From contig JAESTD010000235.1 of assembly GCA_016763755.1 (NCBI GenBank), positions 1-35,709 on the forward strand: a stretch of DNA of 35,709 nucleotides, written 5' to 3'. Below are positions 7,861-15,343 of the stretch, piece after piece (positions within the stretch are counted from its first letter, which is position 1; each line of letters opens with the position of its first letter). The notes below the pieces were generated by a model, which was given only the letters and a program-made list of their open reading frames with translations, searched no databases and was not told the DNA's origin. Position numbers and translations under genes: made by a program. The stretch is from Mucilaginibacter sp. Lineage in GTDB: Bacteria; Bacteroidota; Bacteroidia; Sphingobacteriales; Sphingobacteriaceae.

Positions 7861-9321
7861 ATGAGATTTAAATTTCCCGAAATACTGCTGAAAACGATAA
7901 TCGGAGCGTTTATTGCATCAACTTTTATGATGTGCTCCAAACCGGCTTTAAAAGTAGAGAAACCTTTAAGCGTGGTTTCAGAAACCTCTCCTACAAAATC
8001 AGATACCGTAAACACGGATGTTCCTTTACAGGACGGTGGTGACGATTTTGATTTACCTGATACATCCGCAGCAACCCGTGTTATCGCTGCTGTAACTACC
8101 ACAATTACGGTTCAACCTTCGCAATGGAGCGTTGACGGTAGTAACTTACCTGCCGGCACAGTGATATATGTGCAAGCGGGCAAACGAGGTGCTTTATTGC
8201 TTAAAAACTTACAAGGCACCCCGCAACAACCCATTATCATCGTGAATAAGGGCGGACAGGTAACCTTATCAGCAGCTACCACTGCTTCTTACGTTTTTAA
8301 AACCCAGAATTGTAAAAACTTTAAGGTTTTAGGAACAGGTGCAGCCGGCGTTAATTACGGTTTTGTAATTGACGGCGGAAACATCAGCATGACAATGGAT
8401 GATCTAAGCTCTGATTTCGAGATCGCTAATATCGAAGTGAAAAACAGCGGGTTTGCAGGTATAATGGCCAAAACAGATCCATCGTGCGATAAGGCTACAT
8501 GGCGAGGTAACTTTACCATGAGTAATATCCGCATCCACCATAATTATATCCATAACACAGGCGGTGAAGGTATTTATGTTGGTAATTCTTTTTACAAAGA
8601 TGGTGTATCAACCTCTTGCGGTACGGTAATGCCACATGAAACTAAAAATCTGAGGATTTACAAGAACACCGTTAATTTTGCAGGCTGCGAGGGTATTCAG
8701 GTTGGTAGTGCCACAACTGAGTGTTACGTTTTTCATAACACCATCCAATCTCCAGGCAGATCCCCATTTGCAAGCGGACAAAATAACGGTATACAAATTG
8801 GCGAAGGTACAGGTGGCAAGTGCTTTAATAACCTGGTCAAAGATGCGCCCGGTAATGGCATAATAGTTTTAGGCCTTGGCGATAACAGCGTTTACAATAA
8901 TTACATAATAGGAGCGGCTGAAAACGGCATTTTTGCCGACTCGAGATACACTCCCGGACCATATTTCAGGTTTGTTAATAACACTATCGTATCTCCTAAA
9001 AAAGACGGTATCAAACTAAATTCTGAAACTATACCAATGAATGTGGCGGTAAATAATGTTATTATCAACGCAGGATCAGGCCAGGCCATTCACCGCATGA
9101 GCAGCAGCGTTAAATTAACGGCATCAAACAACTACGTTAACAGCGATGTAAACACCTGTAAGTTTGTTAATTATGCTGGCGGCGATTATCATTTGCAATC
9201 GTCATCACCGCTTATAAATGCCGGTACAAACACGTTTTATTATGGTGTTGCCTATGATTATTATGGCACTAAACGTTTATCAACAGGTTCTTTTGATATT
9301 GGTGCCACCGAGCATCAATAA
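7861..9321 (+). CDS. Parallel beta-helix lipoprotein with choice-of-anchor-Q-like C-terminus
   Basis: A 486-residue predicted lipoprotein. The N-terminus from 7861 is a signal with a lipobox-like FMMC (Cys about residue 25); an earlier in-frame start at 7828 would bury it. After a Thr/Pro-rich linker, residues about 75-480 contain many Asn-rich turns typical of right-handed beta-helix repeats (HHNYIHNTGGEGIYVG, IYKNTVNFAGCEGIQVG, NNGIQIGEG, GNGIIVLGLGDNSVYNNYI). It ends with SSPLINAGTN and FDIGATEHQ, the usual close of choice-of-anchor-Q proteins. Such folds bind or cleave polysaccharides; no catalytic residues can be assigned with confidence. It stands alone. Confidence 0.8.
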   Translation: MRFKFPEILLKTIIGAFIASTFMMCSKPALKVEKPLSVVSETSPTKSDTVNTDVPLQDGGDDFDLPDTSAATRVIAAVTTTITVQPSQWSVDGSNLPAGTVIYVQAGKRGALLLKNLQGTPQQPIIIVNKGGQVTLSAATTASYVFKTQNCKNFKVLGTGAAGVNYGFVIDGGNISMTMDDLSSDFEIANIEVKNSGFAGIMAKTDPSCDKATWRGNFTMSNIRIHHNYIHNTGGEGIYVGNSFYKDGVSTSCGTVMPHETKNLRIYKNTVNFAGCEGIQVGSATTECYVFHNTIQSPGRSPFASGQNNGIQIGEGTGGKCFNNLVKDAPGNGIIVLGLGDNSVYNNYIIGAAENGIFADSRYTPGPYFRFVNNTIVSPKKDGIKLNSETIPMNVAVNNVIINAGSGQAIHRMSSSVKLTASNNYVNSDVNTCKFVNYAGGDYHLQSSSPLINAGTNTFYYGVAYDYYGTKRLSTGSFDIGATEHQ

Positions 9322-9383
9322 GTATTATAAAGGTACTTAAAGCAAATGTTAATAATTTTTTAAGATTGACTTTTTACATTTAA

Positions 9384-9401
9384 TAAATTTGATTACATTT
9401 G
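9384..9401 (+). promoter_or_regulatory. Promoter region of rpmE2: two overlapping -7 candidates
   Basis: TAAATTTG (9384-9391) and TACATTTG (9394-9401) both match TAnnTTTG. The only nearby TTG (9366-9368) is 15 and 25 bases away, outside the usual 17-23, so I cannot say which is used. The second fits best with a start of transcription at the hairpin just downstream. Confidence 0.55.
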
Positions 9402-9403
9402 CG

Positions 9404-9419
9404 CCTCTCTTTTGAGAGG
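9404..9419 (+). promoter_or_regulatory. Small hairpin at the predicted 5' end of the rpmE2 mRNA
   Basis: CCTCTC, loop TTTT, GAGAGG: a perfect six-bp stem with a four-base loop, starting three bases after the TACATTTG box and ending 15 bases before the ATG. It could stabilise the 5' end or serve in control of bL31 synthesis; the role is inferred. Confidence 0.4.
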
Positions 9420-9434
9420 AAAGAATATAAGAAA

Positions 9435-9683
9435 ATGAAAAAAGATCTGCATCCATCAAACTATAGATTAGTTGTTTTTAAAGATATGTCTAACGACTAT
9501 TCTTTCATCACTAAATCATGCATCGATACCCGTGAATCAACTACATGGGAAGATGGTAACGAATACCCATTGGTAAAATTAGAGATATCACACACTTCAC
9601 ACCCGTTCTACACCGGTAAAATGAAGTTGGTTGACACTGCGGGTCGTATCGACAAATTCCGCAGCCGTTACAACAAAAAGTAA
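9435..9683 (+). CDS. rpmE2: 50S ribosomal protein bL31 type B (zinc-free)
   Basis: Ribosomal protein of the large subunit, 82 residues, starting [15 protein letters not shown]. It is the B type: it keeps the family sequence [21 protein letters not shown] but lacks the CxxC zinc ligands of type A (the only cysteine is in SCIDTR). In many bacteria the zinc-free form replaces the zinc form under zinc limitation. I see no Zur-like palindrome here, and in Bacteroidota the B type is often the only copy. A strong terminator follows directly. Confidence 0.95.
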   Translation: MKKDLHPSNYRLVVFKDMSNDYSFITKSCIDTRESTTWEDGNEYPLVKLEISHTSHPFYTGKMKLVDTAGRIDKFRSRYNKK

Positions 9684-9709
9684 TTGGTATTTCACTAAAA
9701 TATTCAACG

Positions 9710-9740
9710 GTCCCCCGTCAAAAACGGGGGACTTTTTTTA
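9710..9740 (+). terminator. Intrinsic terminator of rpmE2
   Basis: GTCCCCCGT (9710-9718), loop CAAAA, ACGGGGGAC (9724-9732), then a run of seven T. The T-run leads straight into the -7 box of the next gene. Confidence 0.92.
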
Positions 9741-9746
9741 TTTTTG
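9739..9746 (+). promoter_or_regulatory. -7 box of the GlmU-like gene, four bases before its ATG
   Basis: TATTTTTG matches TAnnTTTG, shares bases with the terminator T-run, and is followed by ACGC and the ATG at 9751. Transcription would begin at or next to the start codon, so the mRNA is predicted to be leaderless. Confidence 0.5.
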
Positions 9747-9750
9747 ACGC

Positions 9751-10953
9751 ATGGCAATCATTCTTTTCGACGATAACGCCCGCAATACGCTTCTGCCTTT
9801 AACATACACCCGCCCGGTTGCCGATCTGCGCATTGGTATCTTAACCATTGCCGAAAAGTGGGAGAAACATCTTGGACAAACGGCCTCGTTCTTAACAGAG
9901 CAATATTTACAGGCAAAGTTCCCGGTTATGATAACCGATGATAACCTGTTCATAAACGGATCATTCTGTCCTGATGAGGCTTTAGTTGAAGCTGTGGATA
10001 AATTGCAAACAGGTCAGTCGCTCACTTACCGTAATCAACTAATTGCAGTACGCCTTAATGCTGATGAAGCGAAAGGTTTTGGTGCGCAGCAGGTGTACGC
10101 CGATGCAGTAGTACATGAGCGTATCCCCGTTACTATAAAATACCCCGAGGATATTTTTAAGAAGAACGATATCGAGCTTCGCAAAGATTTTGCACTACTT
10201 ACCAAAGGCCGTTCCAGTGCCGAAATAAGCAGCACCAATACTATCATCGGTACTGATTTTTTTGCAGAAGAAGGCGTTTTGGCAGAGTGTTGCACGTTTA
10301 GCACAGTTAACGGGCCTATCTACCTATCGGCTAATACCGAGGTTTGGGAAGGTACCAACATCCGCGGGCCATTTGCTTTGTGCGAGAACTCGCAGATAAA
10401 GATGGGAACCAAGATCTATGGCGCTACAACTGTTGGGCCATATTGCCGTGTAGGTGGTGAGGTAAATAACGCTGTTATATGGGGCTACTCAAACAAAGGC
10501 CACGAGGGTTACCTGGGTAACGCCGTTATAGGCGAATGGTGCAATATCGGCGCCGATACCAATAACTCGAACTTAAAAAACAATTATGCCGAGGTAAGGC
10601 TTTGGGATTATGCATCGCAAAGTATGCGTAAAACCGGGCTTCAATTTTGCGGCTTAATAATGGCTGACCATGCCAAATGCGGTATCAATACTATGTTTAA
10701 CACAGGCACAGTGATTGGTGTAAGCGCCAACGTTTTTGGTGGTGGTTATCCGCCAAACTTTGTGCCCGATTTTTCATGGGGTGGGGCTGAAGGCTTAGAG
10801 GAATATGCCTACAACAAAATGATGGAAACTACTGAGCGTGTATTTGCCCGCCGCCCGCACCGGGAGTTTAACGATGCTGAAAAACAAATACTCACTGAGG
10901 TATTTGAACAAACAAAAGAACTAAGGAAGCTTAATGGTTGCGTAACTAAATAA
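9751..10953 (+). CDS. GlmU-like putative sugar nucleotidyltransferase (Bacteroidota type)
   Basis: A 400-residue protein starting MAIILFDDNARNTLLPLTY. It resembles the Bacteroidota GlmU-like family: an N-terminal nucleotidyltransferase-like part (TYTRPVADLRIGILTIAEKW) and a C-terminal left-handed beta-helix of hexapeptide repeats from about residue 200 (IYLSANTEVWEGTNIRGPFA, IKMGTKIYGATTVGPYCRVG, and GAVIGEW-like turns). It lacks the standard LAAGxGTRM nucleotide loop of true GlmU at the N-terminus, so activity as a UDP-GlcNAc pyrophosphorylase is uncertain. It is the first of three plus-strand genes (with tpiA and prmA). Its promoter overlaps the rpmE2 terminator. Confidence 0.82.
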   Translation: MAIILFDDNARNTLLPLTYTRPVADLRIGILTIAEKWEKHLGQTASFLTEQYLQAKFPVMITDDNLFINGSFCPDEALVEAVDKLQTGQSLTYRNQLIAVRLNADEAKGFGAQQVYADAVVHERIPVTIKYPEDIFKKNDIELRKDFALLTKGRSSAEISSTNTIIGTDFFAEEGVLAECCTFSTVNGPIYLSANTEVWEGTNIRGPFALCENSQIKMGTKIYGATTVGPYCRVGGEVNNAVIWGYSNKGHEGYLGNAVIGEWCNIGADTNNSNLKNNYAEVRLWDYASQSMRKTGLQFCGLIMADHAKCGINTMFNTGTVIGVSANVFGGGYPPNFVPDFSWGGAEGLEEYAYNKMMETTERVFARRPHREFNDAEKQILTEVFEQTKELRKLNGCVTK

Positions 10954-10994
10954 CCTGCGGCTTTAAATATCATAAAACTAATAACAACTAAAAC

Positions 10995-11022
10995 CATGGA
11001 CTATTGACCATTGCCCATGGAC
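10995..11022. repeat. Heptamer tandem repeat (CATGGAC type)
   Basis: Four units of seven: CATGGAC, TATTGAC, CATTGCC, CATGGAC. It lies in the 82-base gap before tpiA. Confidence 0.65.
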
Positions 11023-11035
11023 TAAATTCAACAAC

Positions 11036-11800
11036 ATGAGAAAAAACATCGTAGCCGGAAACTGGAAAATGAACCTTGACTATAATGAAGGTTTATCGCT
11101 ATTCTCTGAAGTACTTAATATGGTAAAAGACGAAGCAACCGGTACGCAGGAAGTTGTCGTTTGCAGCCCTTTTATTCATTTGCACAGTCTTGTTCAATTA
11201 GCTAAAGGTAACGGCCGTGTATCTGTAGGTGCTCAAAATGCACACCAGGCAGAGAGTGGTGCTTATACCGGAGAGGTATCTGCAAAGCAAATTAAATCTG
11301 TTGGCGCAGCCTACGTTATTTTAGGCCACTCAGAGCGTCGCCAGTATTTTGGTGAAACCAATCAATTGCTGGCTCAAAAAACTGATACAGCTTTAGCAAA
11401 CGGCTTAAAACCTATTTTTTGTATAGGTGAAACCCTGCAAGAGCGCGAAGCAAACGAGCACTTGAATATCATAAAAGCCCAGTTACAAGAAGGTGTTTAT
11501 CACTTAGATGCTGATAAATTTAGCCAGATAGTTTTAGCTTACGAACCGGTTTGGGCTATTGGTACGGGTGTTACTGCAACATCAGACCAGGCACAAGAGA
11601 TCCACGCTTTTATCCGCCAGGAACTGGCAGCAAAATACGGTCAGCAGGTTGCTGATGATACTACTATTTTATATGGCGGTAGCTGTAACGCTAAAAATGC
11701 CCCCGAACTTTTCGCTCAACCGGATATCGATGGCGGCCTTATAGGCGGTGCATCCCTAAAATCGCGCGACTTTACTGATATTGTAAAAGCGTTTAATTAA
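11036..11800 (+). CDS. tpiA: Triosephosphate isomerase
   Basis: Interconverts dihydroxyacetone phosphate and glyceraldehyde 3-phosphate in glycolysis and gluconeogenesis. 254 residues. Catalytic residues are all present: N9 and K11 in GNWKMN, H98 in ILGHSERR and E170 in AYEPVWAIGTG. The phosphate-binding YGGSCNAKNAPEL and DGGLIGGASLK near the C-terminus are intact. It sits between the GlmU-like gene and prmA in the same direction, separated from each by a heptamer-repeat tract. Confidence 0.97.
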   Translation: MRKNIVAGNWKMNLDYNEGLSLFSEVLNMVKDEATGTQEVVVCSPFIHLHSLVQLAKGNGRVSVGAQNAHQAESGAYTGEVSAKQIKSVGAAYVILGHSERRQYFGETNQLLAQKTDTALANGLKPIFCIGETLQEREANEHLNIIKAQLQEGVYHLDADKFSQIVLAYEPVWAIGTGVTATSDQAQEIHAFIRQELAAKYGQQVADDTTILYGGSCNAKNAPELFAQPDIDGGLIGGASLKSRDFTDIVKAFN

Positions 11801-11806
11801 TTGGCA

Positions 11807-11888
11807 GATATGAGATGTGAGATATGAGTATTGAGACCGAATTTAAAAGGTTTATCTCACATCTCACATCTCATATCTCAAATCTAAC
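11807..11888. repeat. Heptamer tandem repeats in inverted arms (tpiA-prmA gap)
   Basis: Left arm: GATATGA, GATGTGA, GATATGA, GTATTGA (11807-11834). Right arm: ATCTCAC twice, ATCTCAT, ATCTCAA, ATCTAAC (11854-11888). The arms are complementary and could fold into a long hairpin around an 18-20 base loop in the tpiA-prmA transcript. The right unit is the same as at 31723-31757. Confidence 0.75.
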
Positions 11889-11890
11889 AC

Positions 11891-12727
11891 ATGATTTACT
11901 ACGAATTACTTTTCACCACCATTACCACCGAGGATTACCAGCAGGATCTGCTGATAGCCGCCTTGGGTGAGATTGGTTTTGATACTTTTGAAGAGGTTGA
12001 GCTGGGTTTTAAGGCTTACATTCCGGTTGATAATTTTGATCAGCAGGTATTGGATGAGGCATTGGAGCCATACCGTGAGATGTTCACCTTTAGTTACGAT
12101 ATAACCCTTATCCCTCAAAAAAACTGGAACGAGGTATGGGAAAGTAATTTTGAGCCTATCCAAATAGGCGACCAGGTGTTTGTGCGTGCTACTTTCCATG
12201 AGCCGAAACCTGAATTTCCTTATGAGATAGTTATCGACCCTAAGATGGCATTTGGTACCGGCCATCACCAAACTACCGCTATGGTGATGCAACTGATGTT
12301 GGAGAATGATTTTGCCGGCAAAAAAGTACTGGATATGGGCTGTGGTACAGGGATCCTGGCTATACTTGCTGCCAAACTTGGTGCAATAGATCTAACGGCT
12401 ATTGATTATGACCCTGTTTGTTACGAAAGCACTATCGAGAACTCGGCGCTAAATAATGTGGAACATATCAAAGCTCTTTGCGGTTCAAAAGAGGTTATTC
12501 CTGATGAGCAGCATGACATCATCCTGGCTAATATTAACCGCAATATTTTATTAGATCAGATGGATGCCTACGCTCGCGTGCTAAGACCGGGAGGCGAGAT
12601 CTATTTTAGCGGTTTCTATGAATCGCCCGATCTGGATATCATCACCGACGAAGCCCGCAAATACAACCTCAAATACATCACCCACAAAAAAGATAAAGAC
12701 TGGGTAGCAGCGAAGTTTGTGCTTTAA
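11891..12727 (+). CDS. prmA: Ribosomal protein L11 methyltransferase
   Basis: SAM-dependent enzyme that trimethylates ribosomal protein uL11. 278 residues. The N-terminal substrate-binding region (about 1-100) precedes a class I methyltransferase fold. DPKMAFGTGHHQTTAMVM is the PrmA signature, VLDMGCGTGILAILAAKLGA is the SAM loop, and ILANINRNILLDQM is the NPxY-like motif IV region. The start follows the heptamer tract after tpiA directly, so expression probably depends on read-through from tpiA. A strong terminator follows. Confidence 0.94.
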   Translation: MIYYELLFTTITTEDYQQDLLIAALGEIGFDTFEEVELGFKAYIPVDNFDQQVLDEALEPYREMFTFSYDITLIPQKNWNEVWESNFEPIQIGDQVFVRATFHEPKPEFPYEIVIDPKMAFGTGHHQTTAMVMQLMLENDFAGKKVLDMGCGTGILAILAAKLGAIDLTAIDYDPVCYESTIENSALNNVEHIKALCGSKEVIPDEQHDIILANINRNILLDQMDAYARVLRPGGEIYFSGFYESPDLDIITDEARKYNLKYITHKKDKDWVAAKFVL

Positions 12728-12740
12728 AAATAAACTTTAA

Positions 12741-12777
12741 AAATAAAAGAGACGCGGATTTCGCGTCTCTTTTATTT
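12741..12777 (+). terminator. Terminator of the tpiA-prmA unit
   Basis: AAATAAAAGAGACGCG (12741-12756) and CGCGTCTCTTTTATTT (12762-12777) form a perfect 16-bp stem with a five-base loop and T-rich end. Confidence 0.9.
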
Positions 12778-12786
12778 TTACCCATT

Positions 12787-12879
12787 CCGTCATGCCGAAT
12801 TTATTTCGGCACCCCATTAGCAGAGCAGCCATAACAACGACTTAGCATAAGAGATGTTAAAATAAATTCAACATGACGG
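12787..12879. repeat. GTCATGCCGAATTTATTT-type palindromic element
   Basis: CCGTCATGCCGAATTTATTT (12787-12806) and AAATAAATTCAACATGACGG (12860-12879) are inverted with two mismatches around a 53-base centre. The left arm also has its own small palindrome CCGAATTTATTTCGG. A separate family from the other palindromes here; only one copy in this window. Confidence 0.65.
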
Positions 12880-12885
12880 TTTTGT

Positions 12886-13524
12886 TTAGTAACCCAGTGT
12901 AAAGCGCTGTTTAACAAATTGGTTGTTTTCCAATTCATTGAATATCGCAACGGCTATATCTGCCGTTGATATTTCGTTTTTGCCTTCGGTATCAAACACC
13001 GGGTTTTCTGTACCTAAACGGAACTCAGCAGTACGCTGGCCCGGATGCAAGTTGATAGCAGGGCTTAAGAAAGTCCAGTCTAAATCTTGTTCGTTACGTA
13101 ATTCGGCAAGATAATCGCGTGCTGCAGATGCTCCCGGGTAGTACTCTTTCGGGAACTCAGGCGAATCAACCAACTGCTTCTCATCAATAAATAAACTGCC
13201 TGCACCGCCAATGGTTATATAACGTTTAACACCTGCTTTTTTTACCGCTTCCTGTATGTTTCTGGATCCCTTCAGGAAATCGTTATAAAGGTTAGGGTTG
13301 GTCCAGCCGGCATTGAACGAATTTATTACCGCATCATGGCCTGATAGTACTGATGCCAGTGCATCTACATCATACACATCAGCAGCTACGGCAGTTACAC
13401 CTGCCTGTTTTTCAACTTTATCTGTATTGCGGGCAATGGCAGTTATTTCGTACCCGCGTAAAACGCCTTCTTTTACTAACTCGGGGCCCACAAAACCTGT
13501 GGCACCAATAATTGCTACTTTCAT
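12886..13524 (-). CDS. NAD(P)-binding Rossmann-fold protein (atypical SDR, YwnB-like)
   Basis: A 212-residue atypical short-chain dehydrogenase/NmrA-like protein. The dinucleotide loop GATGFVGPELVKEG is at residues 8-21. No classical YxxxK catalytic pair is obvious, so it may sense or bind NAD(P)H rather than catalyse a known reaction. YITIGGAGSLF and WTFLSPAINLHPGQRTAEFR are typical of the group. It lies just downstream (50 bases) of an Rrf2 regulator in the same direction. Such Rrf2 plus NAD(P)-binding pairs recur in bacteria (I recall ywnA-ywnB of Bacillus subtilis), suggesting that the regulator controls it. Confidence 0.85.
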   Translation of the reverse strand: MKVAIIGATGFVGPELVKEGVLRGYEITAIARNTDKVEKQAGVTAVAADVYDVDALASVLSGHDAVINSFNAGWTNPNLYNDFLKGSRNIQEAVKKAGVKRYITIGGAGSLFIDEKQLVDSPEFPKEYYPGASAARDYLAELRNEQDLDWTFLSPAINLHPGQRTAEFRLGTENPVFDTEGKNEISTADIAVAIFNELENNQFVKQRFTLGY

Positions 13525-13574
13525 ATTTGTTGTTTTAATTGTAATTTATTTTGTTACAGAATTGTTTAAATTTT

Positions 13575-13982
13575 TTACTCAAATTTTTTACAGAACTCAG
13601 CCAGGGTAGTGGTGCCCAACTTGTTAAGCATCACCTGTTCAATTTCGGCATCTAAGTTTTTTAAATGACTGTTTATCTCCTTACCGATAGGGCAGGCAGG
13701 GTTAGGCTGATTTTTGGCCTGGCCCAAAATAGCATCGGGCTTCACTGCCTGGTAAATGCCTGCAATAGTGATATCCTTTGCCGGTTTAGCTAAGATATAA
13801 CCACCGTTTTTACCCAGTTGACTAATGATCAACCCATGCTTAAGCAAGTTGCTCAGTTCCTTACGTATCAATACCGGGTTGATGTTAATGCTCCCCGCCA
13901 TATATTCAGACGATAGCAAGCTTTCATTACTTGCGCAAAGCAACGTCATGATATGCATAGCTATTGGGAATCGTCCGTTCAT
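13575..13982 (-). CDS. Rrf2-family transcriptional regulator
   Basis: A 135-residue winged-helix DNA-binding protein. The N-terminal wHTH is visible as SSEYMAGSININPVLIRKEL with the wing LGKNGGYILAKPAKDIT (about residues 57-72). Of the three clustered cysteines that bind [2Fe-2S] in IscR and NsrR, only C97 (NPACPIG) is in the right region. C16 and C131 are far apart, so this is probably a non-Fe-S member like YwnA. It most likely regulates itself and the NAD(P)-binding gene downstream. Although isc genes lie 6.6 kb away, nothing ties this protein to them. Confidence 0.88.
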   Translation of the reverse strand: MNGRFPIAMHIMTLLCASNESLLSSEYMAGSININPVLIRKELSNLLKHGLIISQLGKNGGYILAKPAKDITIAGIYQAVKPDAILGQAKNQPNPACPIGKEINSHLKNLDAEIEQVMLNKLGTTTLAEFCKKFE

Positions 13983-14065
13983 TTGTTTAATATGTAATAA
14001 AAATTATTACAATACAAAAGTGGGGCTTTATTTTGAGAAATGCAAGCGCAAGAAAATCACCACCA

Positions 14066-14229
14066 TGTCATTTCGAACGAACAAGCTAAGGCCTGTGGTT
14101 TGGTGTAAGGAGAAATCTTCTACACCATGCACTCACGGCGCAGAAGATTTATCTTCGATGAGCTCCCGTTGGTCGGTTTTCGTCGCCACAAAGTTCTCAG
14201 ACGCCCCCTTCTGCTCGCTCGAAATGACA
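14066..14229. repeat. GTCATTTCGA-type long palindromic repeat
   Basis: TGTCATTTCGAACGAACAAG on the left and TTCTGCTCGCTCGAAATGACA on the right (end 14229), with an inner inverted pair AGAAATCTTCT / AGAAGATTTAT. A 129-base relative lies at 26221-26349. It fills much of the 443-base gap between the Rrf2 gene and the Usp gene; no gene is seen there. Confidence 0.7.
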
Positions 14230-14295
14230 GCGTAGAGGTGTTTATGCCTAAAGAAAATAATCCCTAAATTTATGTGTTAATAAAGCATGCTTTTC

Positions 14296-14334
14296 AAAGC
14301 CCTTTCCTTTGGAGAGGTTGGGGAGAGGCTTTTT
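14296..14334. repeat. CCCTCTCC-type short palindrome
   Basis: AAAGCCCTTTCC and GGGGAGAGGCTTTT around a GGAGAGG centre. It lies just upstream of the Usp promoter. Confidence 0.6.
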
Positions 14335-14344
14335 ATGAAACCTA

Positions 14345-14379
14345 TTTGACAAACTACGGACTCGCAATGCGTAATTTTG
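14345..14379 (+). promoter_or_regulatory. Promoter of the universal stress protein gene
   Basis: TTTG at 14345-14348 and TAATTTTG at 14372-14379 with a 23-base spacer match the Bacteroidota -33/-7 pattern. A leader of about 40 bases precedes the ATG. Confidence 0.6.
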
Positions 14380-14425
14380 ACACATTGAATGCCGGTTGCA
14401 AGAAACGGCGCTAAATATTATCGTT

Positions 14426-15274
14426 ATGAAAACCTATCTCGTACCTATCGATTTCTCTGAGGCTGCTTTTAATGCTGCCGACTTTGCTGCCAGGTTAAGT
14501 AATCAAACCAACGTTGAACGGATCATTTTACTTAACGCTTACTACATATCACCTTATGAAGAATTGCTTCCGAACGCCGATATGATGATGCTGCGCGAAC
14601 AGGAGATCCTGGAAAGTCTTGACGACCGACACGATGGTTTGAACAAGCTGAAACACAAGCTGGAAAAATTAGTACGCGCTGGTGTGCAGATAGATGTATG
14701 GGTTAACCGCTCGCACCTTGTACGTGCCGTCGTTGACCGTGTAGAAGCCACAAATGCCGACTTGGTGATTATTGGCAGTGTAGGAAACAGCAGCGCAGAG
14801 GGTGAGGGGCTTGGAAGCCACGTAATAGGCATTTCAAAGGCAAGCCCGGTGCCGGTGGTAGTTATCCCGCCGGCATTTACCTACCGCACTATTGAACGCG
14901 CCATCATAGCCTGCGATTTTAAAAAGGTTAAGGAGAACATACCCGTTGATGTGTTGCATAAGTTGTTAGGCAAACAGAAATTTGATCTGCTGGTTGTGAA
15001 TATCGATGCCGATAGCAAACATATTGAAAAAGATCCCGAGCAATTGGCGGAAGAGACCGCTTTAAAAACTATGCTGAAGATTTATAAACCAACCTATCAC
15101 TTTATCAATTCGCCGAATGTTATAATGGGTTTGTTAAACTTTGCCGACGAACACAAGGCCGAAATGGTGATTGCTTTACCACATAGATATAGTTTCTTCA
15201 GGTCAATTATTCACAGTAGCATATCGCAACAATTGGCCTCCAGTTCGCCAGTGCCCGTTTTACTGTTAAAATAG
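14426..15274 (+). CDS. Universal stress protein with two Usp domains
   Basis: A 282-residue cytoplasmic protein from the ATG at 14426 (MKTYLVPIDFSEAAF). Two UspA modules lie in tandem. The first (about 1-150) carries ADLVIIGSVGNSSAEGEGLG followed by SHVIGISKASPVPVVVIP, an ATP-binding-like G-rich loop. The second (about 160-282) ends EMVIALPHRYSFFRSII and SISQQLASSSPVPVLLLK, where the G-rich loop is not kept. Role in stress endurance is inferred from the family; nothing shows which stress. Monocistronic with its own promoter; the Mpl gene starts 69 bases downstream. Confidence 0.9.
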   Translation: MKTYLVPIDFSEAAFNAADFAARLSNQTNVERIILLNAYYISPYEELLPNADMMMLREQEILESLDDRHDGLNKLKHKLEKLVRAGVQIDVWVNRSHLVRAVVDRVEATNADLVIIGSVGNSSAEGEGLGSHVIGISKASPVPVVVIPPAFTYRTIERAIIACDFKKVKENIPVDVLHKLLGKQKFDLLVVNIDADSKHIEKDPEQLAEETALKTMLKIYKPTYHFINSPNVIMGLLNFADEHKAEMVIALPHRYSFFRSIIHSSISQQLASSSPVPVLLLK

Positions 15275-15343
15275 CTTAGCCGGTTAATAATTTTAATTGG
15301 TATGATAGTGCATTTTATGTTTATTTGCACCCTGATAAAAAAA

